64,000 bases of DNA, taken from positions 823,501-887,500 of the forward strand of contig NC_092570.1 in the NCBI RefSeq assembly GCF_037975245.1, written 5' to 3'. A program made the translations under genes and the position numbers. How positions within the stretch are numbered: the first letter of the stretch is position 1; each line of letters starts with the position of its first letter. Source of the DNA: Apostichopus japonicus (taxonomy: Eukaryota; Echinodermata; Holothuroidea; Aspidochirotida; Stichopodidae). Positions 48,201-60,700 of the stretch are shown piece after piece. The notes beneath the pieces are model-generated. The model had not been told where the DNA came from and ran no database searches. It was given only the letters and a program-made list of their open reading frames with translations.

Positions 48201-48210
48201 CTCACGTGAG
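48201..48210. promoter_or_regulatory. CLEAR-like palindromic E-box
   Basis: CTCACGTGAG is a perfect palindrome 34 bp upstream of the ATP6AP2 ATG. It contains the TCACGTGA core of the CLEAR element, bound by TFEB/MITF-family factors at vertebrate lysosomal and V-ATPase genes. Function here is inference. Confidence 0.5.
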
Positions 48211-48243
48211 CGTTCAATTGGAAACGACTTGATCAAGCTAAAA

Positions 48244-48307
48244 ATGGCAGCAGCGATGAAACAGGGAACGATTTTGTGTGCAATTTTACTACTTTTAGGA
48301 GACTTCA
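48244..48307 (+). CDS. ATP6AP2: ATP6AP2 exon 1 (signal peptide)
   Basis: MAAAMKQGTILCAILLLLGDF, a start codon and hydrophobic signal peptide, ending at A|GTAAGT in phase 1. A long frame is open upstream, but this ATG gives the expected signal peptide. Confidence 0.88.
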
Positions 48308-51300
48308 GTAAGTATATTTTTAAAACACAAATATACATTGATGTTTGATTACGTATTGATAGCATAATTTTAAGTTACCATGTAAAAACTTTATAAAAAG
48401 TCTCTTAATAATTGAAGTAGGCTACATAGCTATAGCCTATAGGCCCTAGGCCTAGTATTAATCTGCCTACAGTTGATTGACGTATCAAACCTACGGTAGT
48501 CTAGGCTCTAGAGCCCTATTAATCAACACATAGATTAGGCCTAGTCCAACAGTTCGCTTAGCATTACACACTAGTAACAACAGCGATTCAAAATTGATGT
48601 CATTTTCATTGAGAAGCGATCAATTTTTGACAAAACTAAGACCCAGTTGATTTGATAGTGCTACTGCAGGGATAGTCTTAACGTTCGGCGATCAGTTCCA
48701 CCAAAAGGTACATAACCTAGCCTAGCCTAGTGACTAAGTTACACTGTCATTTGCCAGTGTCACCAGTTACAGACTGTTACTTGATACTAGTTTTACTGCC
48801 TAGTGTTATTCTAAATTTCAGTGGTATCCCTTTTCTGTAATAGTTAGGTTTAGCAAGGCAATATTTTAAGAAATAGGCCTTTGGACCACCTGTACCTGGT
48901 GTAGCCTTGCACTGACATGGCCACTAATTAGGCTAACAAGTAACATCAGCCTTCATGTAGGGCTAACTCAGGTCTGCATTTGTGTTCTTGACTTTCACCA
49001 TGTTATAGTAACTACTGTGAATGGCAGACAATACCTTACTGTGCAAAAAAATACACTGCATAAATAATATGAATTACGTACTTAGTGAAACATTATGCTA
49101 ATATGTCTTGATGCATTTGTAAAAAGTACAGTTCAAAATCTTGTTTGGGTCAAATTAAAAAAATATGTGAGATTCATGCAATGTTTTTTGGAAAAAGATT
49201 ATGTGGGCCAGATTCAGTTTTCAATATTTCTCTACTTTCTTTTACTTTACCAATGTTGCCCTTTACATATTCTCTTCAATCGTTCTCCCAGAGATGACAT
49301 CGAAGGGAAGTTTAATAGTGTCTGAGAATCAGACGACCATTAAATAATTGCTGTGTATAGTCTCATACAGCAGAGGTCATTACATTGGATCATTGATGTT
49401 CCAATGTGCATCCCCCTCTACTGATGTCTGTCTTGCACTCCCAAAAGTTGGTCTGATGGCACAGTCTGTTGAGAGACAGCATTGTTCAGGGCTAAAGGTC
49501 AAGGTGGGGATTCTAACAATCAGCATCGCAGTGTCCATGTACATGTGCATGTGCAGTTAAGCTATAGTATACGCATGCTAGAAGACAAGCTTTTCCAGAA
49601 TTTCCAACAAACACCTAAAATAGTGTGATGAAATTATAATATGAAGGTTCAAAAAGTCAAATAAGATTATAATATATATGAAATGCCGATATTTAGCCGT
49701 CTTTCATCTGTGTAAATTAAGCTCTGCAAATGTAACAAAAGTTTATTCTTCAGTTTCCTCTTTGTTTTTAGAAACAGGAATTCACATTTCATCACCAACA
49801 TATGTTAAAAAAAATGACTCAATACATGATCTTGTTTACTTGTCAGTCCTGGCTGATGATTGTCTCCTGGAAGTTGTCAGGGATCCTGTCAGCCAGTTCA
49901 AATCAAAGACAAGTCATATACCTGCCATCGAAATCAGTGATGTCATTGCTCTTAGTCTAGGGATGTCCACAGAGGTAAGCTATTTCTCACTTCATGGGTA
50001 GCCGTTTATGACAATAACAGTAACAATATCAGTACTCTCAGTTGTGTATTTCAATACCTTGCAGTGAGTACTTAAAATCTTTCTCTCCTCTACAGCCTGT
50101 CTTGTACACAGGACTACAGTCAAGTGATATCTTCCACAGACCATGTGCTACTCTGTCTCTGGTATGGGAGGTAACACCAGGCACCCTAGACACATGTTCC
50201 ATGTCTCAGGTACGGTATAGCGAGGAGACCTTTTTTGTACAACATTCTGTAAATTATGGATGAACTATTGTTTTGTTTTTTCTACCATTTCTGTGTCCTA
50301 GATATGATATGATTCACATGATGGTGAATAAAAGAGATCTTGGGTCAATTCTTATGATTGTAATTAATTGGATGGTTGTCTCAAAGATACACAATAAGTT
50401 GTTTAAGAATTTCCTCCTTAATCCCATACCACAATAGATGAAGCCTTGTTTGAGAATTCATGGATGACCTGCAAAGGCTTAGTGTTTGAAGTGAAAAGTA
50501 GTTATGATGACCTTGTTGGGATGTATGTATCATATTTTAGTTATCCTCTAGATAATGAGTCCATTGTGCATACAATATTAATCCAACAAGGTAAGTAAAT
50601 TCATATTTTTATGTTATTGACTTTGAGAAAGTTGTACTACTCTATGCTAATGTTAAGTTCTCATTTACAAGAAATAGTGCTCTTCACTTTGGAAGTCGGA
50701 CAGAGGCTGTTAATTAATTTGATATTAATTGATATAAAGAATTGCACTCCATGGAGTTGCACAGTAATAATTTGGCAATAATTTTTGAAGAAAAGAATTC
50801 AATTTTTCATTGATAGCATGAAAGTATCAGTTTCAGAACTGTTAGAGACTACATCCTGTCACAGTTTGGAGAGGAAGGACCAGTCGTTGTGGATTATGCA
50901 AGCAACATTAAGGTGAGAGGGCCAAAAAAATCATTTAAAATTCCCTTGTTGTGTTTATCAGGCATCAAAATATTGACCGAGTCGGTATATATTAAATAAT
51001 ATTAAAAAGGTTAACCAAGAAATAATTTGTTATTGCAGTTGACCAGTAAATTTCTGAGCTGACTTTTTGCCAACTTTGCGTAACTAAATCACCTTCAAGT
51101 TTAACAGGCATTGGTTCAATGTGAAAGAAATTTGTCAATAATGGAAACATTCTAAATTACCTAAAGACAAATATTGTATTGAATTTGAAGTTTACCCCTA
51201 CTGATACCCCTCTGCTTCCTCTCCTTACCATCCTTGCAGCTTTACCTGCCCCAAACTACAAATCGGAAGATCCTGATTAGTAAGAATTTCAGGGTGAACA

Positions 51301-54114
51301 AAATCTTTGCATTGCACCTTAACTCCAGTTACATATGCCTTTTTGTCCCCTTCCCCCCCCCCCTTCCCATTCCCTTGTCAAACCCAATTTTTTCCCTACC
51401 TGAAGAAGAGAGGAATTGCTCAGTCTAAGTAACATCAGTAGAATCAGCATAAGAGATTGTAGACACATCAGCAAGTAACTATGCTAACTAACTAAGTTAC
51501 TATGCCATTTCTCTCTTAAACAAACACAATTATATGCTTTGAAATCTTATGTAAATTCCAACACATGGAGCATTGCATCTGTTGGTCCAATTGACACAAC
51601 ACTGATTACTACAGGACTTAGTCTGCATTGTTATTGTTTCAATCCCAGAGGAAATGAATAATTTCATCACCCATCCTGTGGTAATCAATATAAGGATAAT
51701 AAATGCATCATCTGAACTTCCCAATAGCATTAATTCTCATTTCCTGTGAAAAGTTCAGTTTTTGCATTATTGCATTCACTTTGTCATTTCCTTTAAAGTC
51801 TGTTCAGTTACCACAACCCCTATGGCGAGCAGTTCTGCTGAAGCAAGGCGTCTCCTCTTCATGGTCAAGTTGACTGTGAAGGAGTTTAACCTCCAGACTG
51901 AAGTAGCAGCTATTTTTAAGGATGACTATTAATTTAGTTATGTCATCAATGGAAGTGGCTGGACTTGTTAGTCTAACACACAGGCCATTAGGCCAGATCC
52001 TCAGATGCAACACAACACTCTATTGGCAAACATATATATTTAAGGTCCCAAAGTAACATATGTTTAGAATGCATCACAAACGTCACACAAACATCACAAA
52101 AGGGACAAATGGTGTTGAATATCATACAAGTGTGGGTGCTCTGTTGTTGATACAAAGTCATGTTTTGGACAATATATTAGAATTTTGTAAAACAATGGCT
52201 TAACATTAACATCTAGGCCTGCATTAAGAAGCAGATATCATCATCTCCTTAGCCTTAAAGGAGCCTTCCAGAGTTTTGGCATAATGCATATTTTAAAGGT
52301 GGAATATCTTAAGACATACTTGACTTAAGACATACTTTTAAGACTTAATATGTAGTAGTCTATCTGTTCCAAACTTTGTCAAGATAAATATAACGGTTAA
52401 TATTAAAGGAGAAAAATTGATTTTTTATCTTCCAAACAGTTGACAAAAACTCCTAAGGCCTTGGATGGATCCTTAAAATCAATTCCAAGGACACTTGATG
52501 GAATGTTGGAGACTCTACAGCAAGAGGATTCTGTGCTACATTCCAATGATGTGGGATCCCTCAACGCATCCAGATCAGCTGACCTCAACTTCCTGAGCGA
52601 GCTGCAACTTATAAAAGAAGTTTTTGATCAAGTGAGAAAGAAGTCTTTCTTATTTACTATCAGTTTCCTATGCACTTGACATTTTGTTGTAGATGTCATA
52701 GTAAACAGTACTTCTTACATTTATTTCTCATAAAAAATACCTTCCAAATTTTTGGTTGATGGGTGACACACAATCAAATTGACAATGTTCTTCCCCAACC
52801 CATTATGGACCCTCTACTTAATACATGTCTCTCTTATTGATGATTCACAAACAGAGTGGTTAATATTTGCATTATTTTCTTTTTATTTCAGGTATCACAA
52901 AATTCTGATTCTGTTGTAGATGGTACCCCCGATCTCTACACGTTTGTCTTGACTGGATTGAGAGAAATCCAGGAAGAATATGGGTTAGATTCGAGCCAAG
53001 CTGAAGATGCTGCCAAGGTTATGAATGAGTTCTTGAGCAAGGTAAGATTAAGATACTGTTCTTAAATCTTTATGCTAATTGGCACATCCAAGACAAAAAA
53101 AAAAAATTACATTTGCCACTCAGAGATTGGACCAATCAACCTATCACAGCATTTTTATGAGAGAGAAAAATGTTCTTTGTAGCAACTTTGCAAAGATCCA
53201 GCAGGTTAAGATTTAAAGATTAATGAAGGAATGGATCACGGGTTATGAATATATTAGAAATGTCTCAATGTTTTATATGATTTTTATATTTAATTGTATA
53301 ACTTTAGTAACAAAATGTAAGCAGTAGGATAATCTCTACAATAGCTAATTAAACACTTTGATGCAAAATCTGTTTCTTTCATTTTTCAGATATATAAAGA
53401 ATTGGACAGTCTATACCAAAACAACATCTTAATAACTGTCATTAAAGTGCAAAAGTCACCATCTTTGAGAAGAATGATCAGACAAGCTACACCAGTAAGT
53501 TTGGGTTATTCAAACCAAAGTCATCTTCATTTTGTTTTGAACCCTTTTTTTTTTTTGGGGGGGGGGGGGCGGGAGGCCCTAAGCCAAAAGCCCTGAAACA
53601 GAAGCCAAAATGCACTAATGAAACCATTGCTTCAATTCAGGCTTAATAATGGTTATAGTAACAATTTCAACTTCGCTTCAAGATTGTTGCACTGGAGCTT
53701 GTTTTGAAAGGAAGGTATGTAAGAGGTTAGTAGTTTATCTTGGTCTGACAGTTTCATCTGGTCCTAAATGACAGATGATCAGAGGAAAAAATACAGCAGA
53801 GAAAAGTCTTTCAAATACTACAATGAGTTGATTAAATAAATAGTTGGTCAACTTTAAAAGTAGTTTCATTAACGACACAAAATTTTAACTATTGTTTGTC
53901 TGTTCTTCAATAGACGGAGGCACCACCAGCAGAACCTGATTACAACTTAGCTACCAATTATTCCAGTGAGTTTCCCTACATGTTCAACATTATCTTATGG
54001 CTGGTGGTAATCTTTGCTGTTTCCGTCTTTGCGGTTTCGTATCTGATCGGCAGCATGGACCCGGGAGATACCATTATCTACAGGATGACCAGTCAACGAA
54101 TAAAGATGGAATAG
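48244..54114 (+). CDS. ATP6AP2: ATP6AP2, (pro)renin receptor / V-ATPase accessory protein 2
   Basis: Eight well-supported coding exons give about 374 residues (vertebrate protein 350): 48244-48307, 49772-49974, 50096-50209, 50817-50912, 52440-52631, 52892-53041, 53390-53494 and 53914-54114. The family (PF07850) is a type I membrane protein of the ER, Golgi and endolysosome that helps assemble the V-ATPase; the vertebrate protein also binds prorenin and Wnt receptors. Visible landmarks are a signal peptide (residues 1 to about 21), FHRPCATLSL near 104, FLSELQ at about 210, PDLYTF at about 237, a furin-type RRMIR site near 301, one TM helix (about 327-349) and the short cytosolic tail ending SMDPGDTIIYRMTSQRIKME, nearly the vertebrate sequence. 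A further exon between exons 3 and 4 of this model (near 50541-50590) is likely, but its boundaries do not fit the phase. Confidence 0.93.
49772..49974 (+). CDS. ATP6AP2: ATP6AP2 exon 2
   Basis: Starts after a TTTGTTTTTAG acceptor and encodes residues 22-89, including HISSPTYV and IPAIEISDVIALSLGMSTE. The end matches the IPDVAALSMGFSVKED region of the vertebrate protein. Between these lies a stretch with no vertebrate counterpart. Confidence 0.88.
50096..50209 (+). CDS. ATP6AP2: ATP6AP2 exon 3
   Basis: Residues 90-127, with GLQSSDIFHRPCATLSLVWE against [20 protein letters not shown] in vertebrates. CTACAG acceptor, CAG|GTACGG donor. A weaker donor GTATAG 5 bp further on may be used instead (see the exon at 50541). 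Confidence 0.9.
50541..50590 (+). CDS. ATP6AP2: Possible additional ATP6AP2 exon (boundaries unresolved)
   Basis: Reads YPLDNESIVHTILIQQ between ATATTTTAG and a strong CAAG|GTAAGT donor. YPLDN matches the SYPLEN of the vertebrate protein at exactly this point. The phases (2 in, 1 out) do not fit the best neighbouring splice sites. Weaker sites (exon 3 ending 5 bp later, or a GTGCAT donor inside this segment) would repair the frame. Confidence 0.4.
50817..50912 (+). CDS. ATP6AP2: ATP6AP2 exon after the uncertain segment
   Basis: Encodes SISFRTVRDYILSQFGEEGP then VVVDYASNIK, aligning with [33 protein letters not shown] acceptor and AAG|GTGAGA donor; phase 0 on both sides. Confidence 0.85.
52440..52631 (+). 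CDS. ATP6AP2: ATP6AP2 exon with FLSELQ
   Basis: 64 codons ending LNFLSELQLIKEVFDQ, matching LLFLSELQVLHDISSLL. AAACAG acceptor, CAA|GTGAGA donor, phase 0. Confidence 0.92.
52892..53041 (+). CDS. ATP6AP2: ATP6AP2 exon with PDLYTF
   Basis: 50 codons: PDLYTFVLTGLREIQEEYGL and so on, matching [27 protein letters not shown] acceptor, AAG|GTAAGA donor, phase 0. Confidence 0.93.
53390..53494 (+). CDS. ATP6AP2: ATP6AP2 exon with the furin-type site
   Basis: 35 codons: IYKELDSLYQNN, then TVIKVQKSPSLRRMIRQATP. It aligns with MYSLYGGNAVVELVTV and SLIRKTRT in vertebrates. RMIR keeps the Arg-x-x-Arg pattern of the proprotein convertase site. Confidence 0.92.
53914..54114 (+). CDS. ATP6AP2: ATP6AP2 last exon (TM and tail)
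   Basis: 66 codons and a TAG stop: YNLATNYSSEFPYMFNIILW, TM helix, then SMDPGDTIIYRMTSQRIKME. The tail is almost identical to vertebrate [27 protein letters not shown] at 54416-54421 is a possible poly(A) signal. Confidence 0.96.
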   Translation, partial: TEAPPAEPDYNLATNYSSEFPYMFNIILWLVVIFAVSVFAVSYLIGSMDPGDTIIYRMTSQRIKME

Positions 54115-56560
54115 TCTTTCTTTGTTATTGTCTGAATTTAAGTGTACGATTTTGTGATATTGTGTAATGGTATCATATCATGCTATCAATGCATAAACGA
54201 AAGGTTGTAAGGTGTGAGATGTTTGACCTACTTAATAATATAAGCCATGTAGTAGCATCAGGCCTGTAACTGGGTTTTACAGGTGGGGGGGGGAGGGGAG
54301 AGGTTAGGGGGAAAGTTTGCTTTCCCACAAGGTCAGGGACTTACTTGGTGTTTTGCCAGGATATCTGATGAATAACACAAAAACAAATTGTTTGCAAATA
54401 ACTCTTCAATTGAGGAATAAATTAATGAAAAGTTTTGAATTTTGAAAATACATTGACAATATATTGTTTTGACTGGAAATTCTCATCCATAGATTTTACT
54501 CATTCTAGGACTGTGAAACATAAATATGTAATATAGTTGGAAGAAGTTTGTTTGCATGGCAAGAATTGGGAAATGAGAGATCCGTGGTGGGACTCATGTC
54601 AAGGTTTAGAATTATGATAGTGTAGTTTGGCTTTTAAGATATCATTCCATAAAGTGTTCATAAATAAAAGAAAGTTTTCTTCAGATAATATTGTTGATTT
54701 CTCTTTCAAACAAGAATACAACTGTAATTATGAGTGCATTGTTATTGCCAATACTTCTTTACCCCGCCTCCCCCATCTCCCAAAGGGAGGGGGAAGCGGA
54801 GAGTTGGGTAAGGAATGTATTTGGATTAAGTGGTGTTGGGTGGTTATCAGGTACCATTGGAAGTTCCTTATAGCTTTTATACTGTTAGAAGAACTCCCAA
54901 GAAGCCAACTGTCAATTTAGAAAAACATTATTCCACAGGTTGGTTTTGTGTTTGAGCAGTAGGAACACTTCAGTTACTGTTAAGTTACAATCTAGATGGT
55001 ATGTTGTTTATATTTATATCTAGTTCAGTAGCATGTGAACCCAGTCAAAAGTATTCTTGTGTTATACAATATAGTTAAACCTGTGTACCATCAGTTGTTT
55101 CCATATCATTAGGTAGATCTATGGAATTTTTAAAGTAAGTGTAGTAGAAAATGATAAAGGTCTGTTCAGTTGTTGTTGTAAAGTGGATTGTTTTTATTCA
55201 TAAGATGATTAGTTAAAGTTAGTAACATTATTAGATTTCTTGTGAAAGTTGTTCAAATTATGAAGTGAGCATGGATAATTTCATTTCTTTGGCATAAAGT
55301 TGTATCCTATCCTAGATAACAGATATGCATTGAAGGGGGTGGGAGTACTGGACTGGAAGGGACACTGAAACACCCAGTTGTTTATCTAGCCTGTAGCCAT
55401 CATGATCACCTGCATTTTCTATGGTGGTACAGGAGGTGTTTTCACTTACAAATATTGATATAGCAATTTTTTCTCAAATTCTGTATACAATAATTTGTTA
55501 TATATTGTGCAATTTGTGTATTGCTATTAATAAGTAATATAGTACTATTGTTTTAACCATATGATTGTTTCCTTACAAATAAATGGTAAAAGAAGAGAAT
55601 TGTCTGTCTGTATCTTTCAGCAACTGTTTCATTACATGGTCTTGAAATATGAGTAAGGTTGTGAAAAAGGTAGGGGAAAAGAAAAGACCCTCTTTTCTGG
55701 ATCTTGAGAGTCCTTGAATTATGAAGTTTAGTCTGGAAAAGTGAGGAAAAATCCTTATGCTCAGATTGTTTAATTGGTGTTAGTTGAAATAATTTGTTAC
55801 AAGTCTCCCAAAGTGATAGCAATCTTATCACTGTTGATAATCAAACTTCTAGAAACGTGTACTTAATTTCACTTAATATACTCCATTAAATGAAATGACC
55901 TTTACTACAGAAGAACATCAGAAAATGCAACAGATAACATATACATCGAATTGACCATTTTACTCATCATAAATCACTTTTCTTTAATCAGTTATCATAA
56001 ATCAACAAATGATATCACTTCATATCATTAATAACCTTTTTCATGATAATTTCCTTAATATACCATAATTATGCAGCCTTGGCATTTCCACCATTCTCCC
56101 TCGCCCCCCCCCCTCACTCCCAACACCCTAGATATGAGTGTTCTCTGCTAGTAGAAAGTGCAATGAGCAAAGGTTAATAAGTCTCTCAAAATATGAAAAA
56201 TTAAGAGTGGTAAAAAGTACAATGTAAATTGTAGAAGTGTATCGCTGACAATAAAAACTACATCTTAAATACCATCTGATACAAGATGCGGACTCACAGA
56301 CTTCCAAGTCACCAAAAGAAGTTCATTTCCAACTGACTAAACTTAGGATCTTCCTGGTTAGGGTTACTTTTATATTATTCGAAGAAGTCTTTATGGCCTG
56401 TTAGATTGGTCTTATTAGAGTGTCCCCTCTCCTTCATGGAATCAAACTTGATTTTGGCGGTGTCAGATTTGCAGATGCTAAGATCAGGTCTAAAATTGTT
56501 GAAGTATTTTAGTTACTATTCACAATTTGCCTTTCTCTGTTCATAATTGCATATCTAGAG
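54115..56560. other. Convergent intergenic DNA (3' UTR of ATP6AP2 and beyond)
   Basis: Contains poly(A) signal candidates (54416, 54663), a G-rich tract near 54284 and no supportable exon. ATP6AP2 and COG7 point toward each other across this region. Confidence 0.55.
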
Positions 56561-56959
56561 CAGGGTTGTCCAACCTTTTGCAGAGGAGGGCCACATGGAA
56601 TGATTATGATGAAGGAGGGGCCGCATGAACCCTACGCTCGATTTTTTGCGCAAAGCCCAAGGCAACAAAATGTGAGCACTGCGCTCAGAGCGCACTGATT
56701 TATTTTCCTTCCTGATAAAACAGATGAATATAGCCAGCCGGCACCCCCCCCCCTCCCCTCCGCTGAGAGAGTGTCACACAAACTGACCTGTATGCAGTTT
56801 TTTGGACCCAGAAGGTTCGAATGATTGATTATATAGCTTCAAATTCTTATCAATAAATCTGCTCACTAAATTTCACACCGTAGAGCATCTATGGCGGGCC
56901 GGACCCAACCCTGCGGCGGGCTGGACTGTGGCCCGCGGGCCGTAGGTTGGACAACCCTG
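56561..56959. mobile_element. hAT-type MITE, 399 bp
   Basis: Terminal inverted repeats CAGGGTTGTCCAACCT / AGGTTGGACAACCCTG, flanked by the 8-bp direct repeat ATCTAGAG (56553-56560 and 56960-56967). CAGGG ends with a GGCCGC-rich subterminal region are typical of hAT (Charlie-like) non-autonomous elements. No coding capacity. Confidence 0.94.
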
Positions 56960-57705
56960 ATCTAGAGGGATAAATCACAAACCACAAAGTTTTTCGTCTG
57001 GACACTGGATTTGTCTAACCAATTTGGCCATTTCTCAAGAAAGTTTTTATAAACCCACCTGGATGCTACTCATGTCTGATGTCCAAGGTATTAAGGTAAT
57101 TCTATTCCTGGCCACATTTTGCAGCTGGGAAATTACAGAACTTTCAAGCTTAACTTACCCATTACGTTAGTAATAAGTACTGTGCCTAGCACACTTGCTA
57201 ATCAATGCTTGATTTCCCTGTAAACTGTTCAATTGGTAGCAAACATTGGTAAGCATTTATCAGTGTAAGCATGATTCATATATCAGCTAGAACCAGTCAG
57301 AAGTAGACATTTATTAATGCCACCATGAACAATATGAACAAAATTCCACACAAGGTCCTTAACTTTTGTTTGACTTTGTTTATAGGACTTGGGTTTTGTA
57401 AACCACACCTGGGCAGTTGAAATATCATATACAAGTTAATAAAATAAATATCATAAAATAAGCTCTTTTCTCAAATTTTAATGTTCTTTTTCCCTTCTAC
57501 AAGTCTCAAAATTATTGAAGCTTTATAGCCATGTAATATACACAGTTCTATGACTCATTGCAAAACAATGATAGGCATGTTTGGGAAAACTGGAAAACTT
57601 GTTACATAAAATGCACTTTCAGTTTGTAACCCACATATTTTTGAATAGTGAGCAGAAAAATAGATAGATACTTAGCAACTCCAATATACAAACATTTCCT
57701 GCCTC

Positions 57706-57784
57706 TTAAGACTCCTGGCTACTTCTCATAGCTCCAACAGCATGCACAAATCGGTCAGGTATTGTCCCACGAACTTCCCCGTAA
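57706..57784 (-). CDS. COG7: COG7 last exon
   Basis: Encodes [20 protein letters not shown], then SSQES and a TAA stop at 57706-57708. It matches [25 protein letters not shown] of the vertebrate C terminus. Confidence 0.9.
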
Positions 57785-60700
57785 CTGGAGGAGGAAAACA
57801 AAGACAAATGATACCAAATTCAATTTTTCTTCCATAAATTTACAGGGACTTTAAATACATAATAAGATAAATTCCCTTGTTCCAAAGTTTGGAGATACAC
57901 AGGTGAAAATGAATAGTAGTCGTGTGATAGTGTTGTACTCTGGACGCAACATCAGGAGAAATATCTGAGACTGTACTATCAAAGATGTCCACAAAAATAA
58001 AAGTAAGTCATGGTTTTTTCAGTTGTGTATTTTTGTCTGAGTTTTCTTTGGGGGGGGGGGGGTTCTGTGTTTTTTTCCCCAGCACATCAAGATGTTTTTA
58101 ATGTGTTTTGCACTTTATAAGGACTGTATACTATTTTCTTATTATGGTTTCGATACACTGCTCAGATTTTGCTTTGATTCAGCAGTAACCTAACACCTAA
58201 TTTTGCATTAAAATACTGGTTAATGATCACCTACTAACTTAATTTCATGTCATTCAGACAATCTGTTGATCAGACACTGTTTCATGTCGGTATTATGGTA
58301 TCACACGTAAAGAGCAGAGTGAAAAATTTCAAATGTTGACTTTTTATTTTATTTGAAACAAAGCTCGAATAGTCGAGTCAGTAATCTAGATTGCCATGCG
58401 TGTTTATCTATATTAATATTAATATTATATTAATATTATTAATAATGTGTATAATTAAACAATTAAAAATCTTCTTTTTTGGTGCAAATGTATCAAGCCA
58501 TGGACGTTTTGCTGTTTGCACATAAATGTTAACAAGTTTACGAGTCAAACATTGGTGGCAGTAAAGGGGATATGACTCAGTCAGGGGATTTTTAGCATTC
58601 AGCCGGGGAAGAATTTGAAACCCCAAAGAGTATTTGTTAGTTCAACCTCAAGGCCTATTTATAGACCTAATCATTTCAATATGCCTCAGAATGTAACATT
58701 AGATGTTACATGTTTAAGGTTCATCTGGGCTAAGAAGCCCAGATCCCCCTCTCACCCCCCCCCCCCCCACTTGGCTACAACAACCTCAAGACCACACCTT
58801 TTCCTTTAAAAAATCTGTTCATTGTCTCTTGGCTTTCCATTAATGTTGACATCCCTACATAAATCATTTGTGGAAATTTAGAGTCCCCCCCAAACCTTTG
58901 AAATCCTGTGCACTCCAAAATACATGACACATGGAACTTATAATAATACATGTAAACCAACTCACTCTGATAAAGGAATCTTCAAAAGTTTTTCAATGTG
59001 TCTTAAAGATGGTGAGGCTGAAATTTCTAATGCTTCCACAACATTACATAGATAATCTGGGGGAAAAAGGATTAAAACGGTTTTTCTAAATGGTTTTAAC
59101 TGATTTACTTTCCTTTATAATATATTCCTGTACTTCACAAACCACAAAAAGCATTGCTTTTAGCTTGCTACATTATGGTGAAATGCTACAACCTTTAATA
59201 CCTTGAAAATGTCAGTTTCTTTTTCCTAGATGTCTTGATGTATTTTCCACAAATTTCGGTACTTCTTTGCAAAATTCCTATGCAGATCCACCATTGGCCT
59301 AGTCTAAACATTACGGGTAAAGATTCTGGATAAACCTTGTTTACCAGCACATGTTTAAACTAAAGAAACCAGTGAGTGCAAATTATATGAAACAAACAAT
59401 CAGTCTTCAGAATTCCTACAAAACATGACAATTTATCACTAATGACTGTAGCTAAGAAGTAATGGATCATGGCTGAAGAGCACGAGACTGCTATAAGCTT
59501 TCTTAAAGTCTAAACTGCGGCATGTTTCTTTTCAATTCATACTGAAGTTTTAAACCAAATAACTTCAAATTTCACATCAAATGTCCCTTACCTATGTCTG
59601 TACCAAGCTGTCTTGTCGCATGGGGAGAAATTTCTGGAATTTTCAAAATGGCTTCCACGTAGCTGTGCATGGTTCCCCTGGCAACTGAACCTAGCCAGTG
59701 GTCTGCTAGATGTTCTACTTCCGGGGATCCTGGGAATCAGTGCAAATAGTGAAACAGAATTAAGAATATAACTTTTCAAACTGTTATATCTTACATCAGA
59801 GAGAGATTTGTGGAATTTAAGATGTACTTTCCAATTGGGTAGGAAGTTTACGGTACTCCAGTAAAGCCATATACTTATACATTACTGTGATAAAAATGTA
59901 TAAAGTTGTTTGTTTCATCTGCAAGTCTCTGAAGAATCATGTCGTAATTCCTTCGATTCCTGGTGCCAGTTTGATGTTTTGATAAACAATGACCTTTCTA
60001 TAAATGTTTCAGTAATGAACCATCACAATTTTAACTGCAAGAAACTTTGGAGCAGATCATCAAACATTGAAATTCCTTCAACCATCCCCCTACACCCCCC
60101 CCACTCCCCCTACCCTCAATTTCTTACAATTTGGCCTGCTTGTTAACATATAACTTAAGAAACTTTGAAGAATACTTCCAGAGCAGAAAATTAAGTTTTT
60201 CACTGAACCATCAATACTGGTCTCTCCCACAGGATAGAATGGCACATACCTGGTTCAGGGGGGTAAGGTAGGCGTCCAGTTTCCATGGCTTTATCTAACA
60301 TTGGGTTATCCTGAGATGTGAAAGGCTCTAGTTGCTGTGGTAACGTCATCACATACTGACCAATCTGATGTGTAAGAATGAACACTTTATGAGAGATTAA
60401 CTTTAATCGGTAATGAAAGTATCATACCTAGATCGGTTGAGTCATACTTAAAGCAGTATGTGATTAATAACATATTTGATTATTACAGTTCATAGAGTTA
60501 ACTTAGAGGAGAAATCAGTAATTCTAGTCCAATTAGGGACAAATGCATTATAAAGTCAACAATTTTTACCTTTGTGATGTATTCCTGAGGTGAAAGACTA
60601 AATGTTGGTAATTCAGCAGAGAGCATCCCTCCAGCTGATCGCCAGACCTGCAAGATAAACAGATCTCAAAAGATGACAACCTTCCGTTTCCAATCTAATT

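Noticed and set aside
48159-48365. 68-codon frame antisense to ATP6AP2 exon 1
   Set aside because: A shadow of the coding strand and its upstream region.
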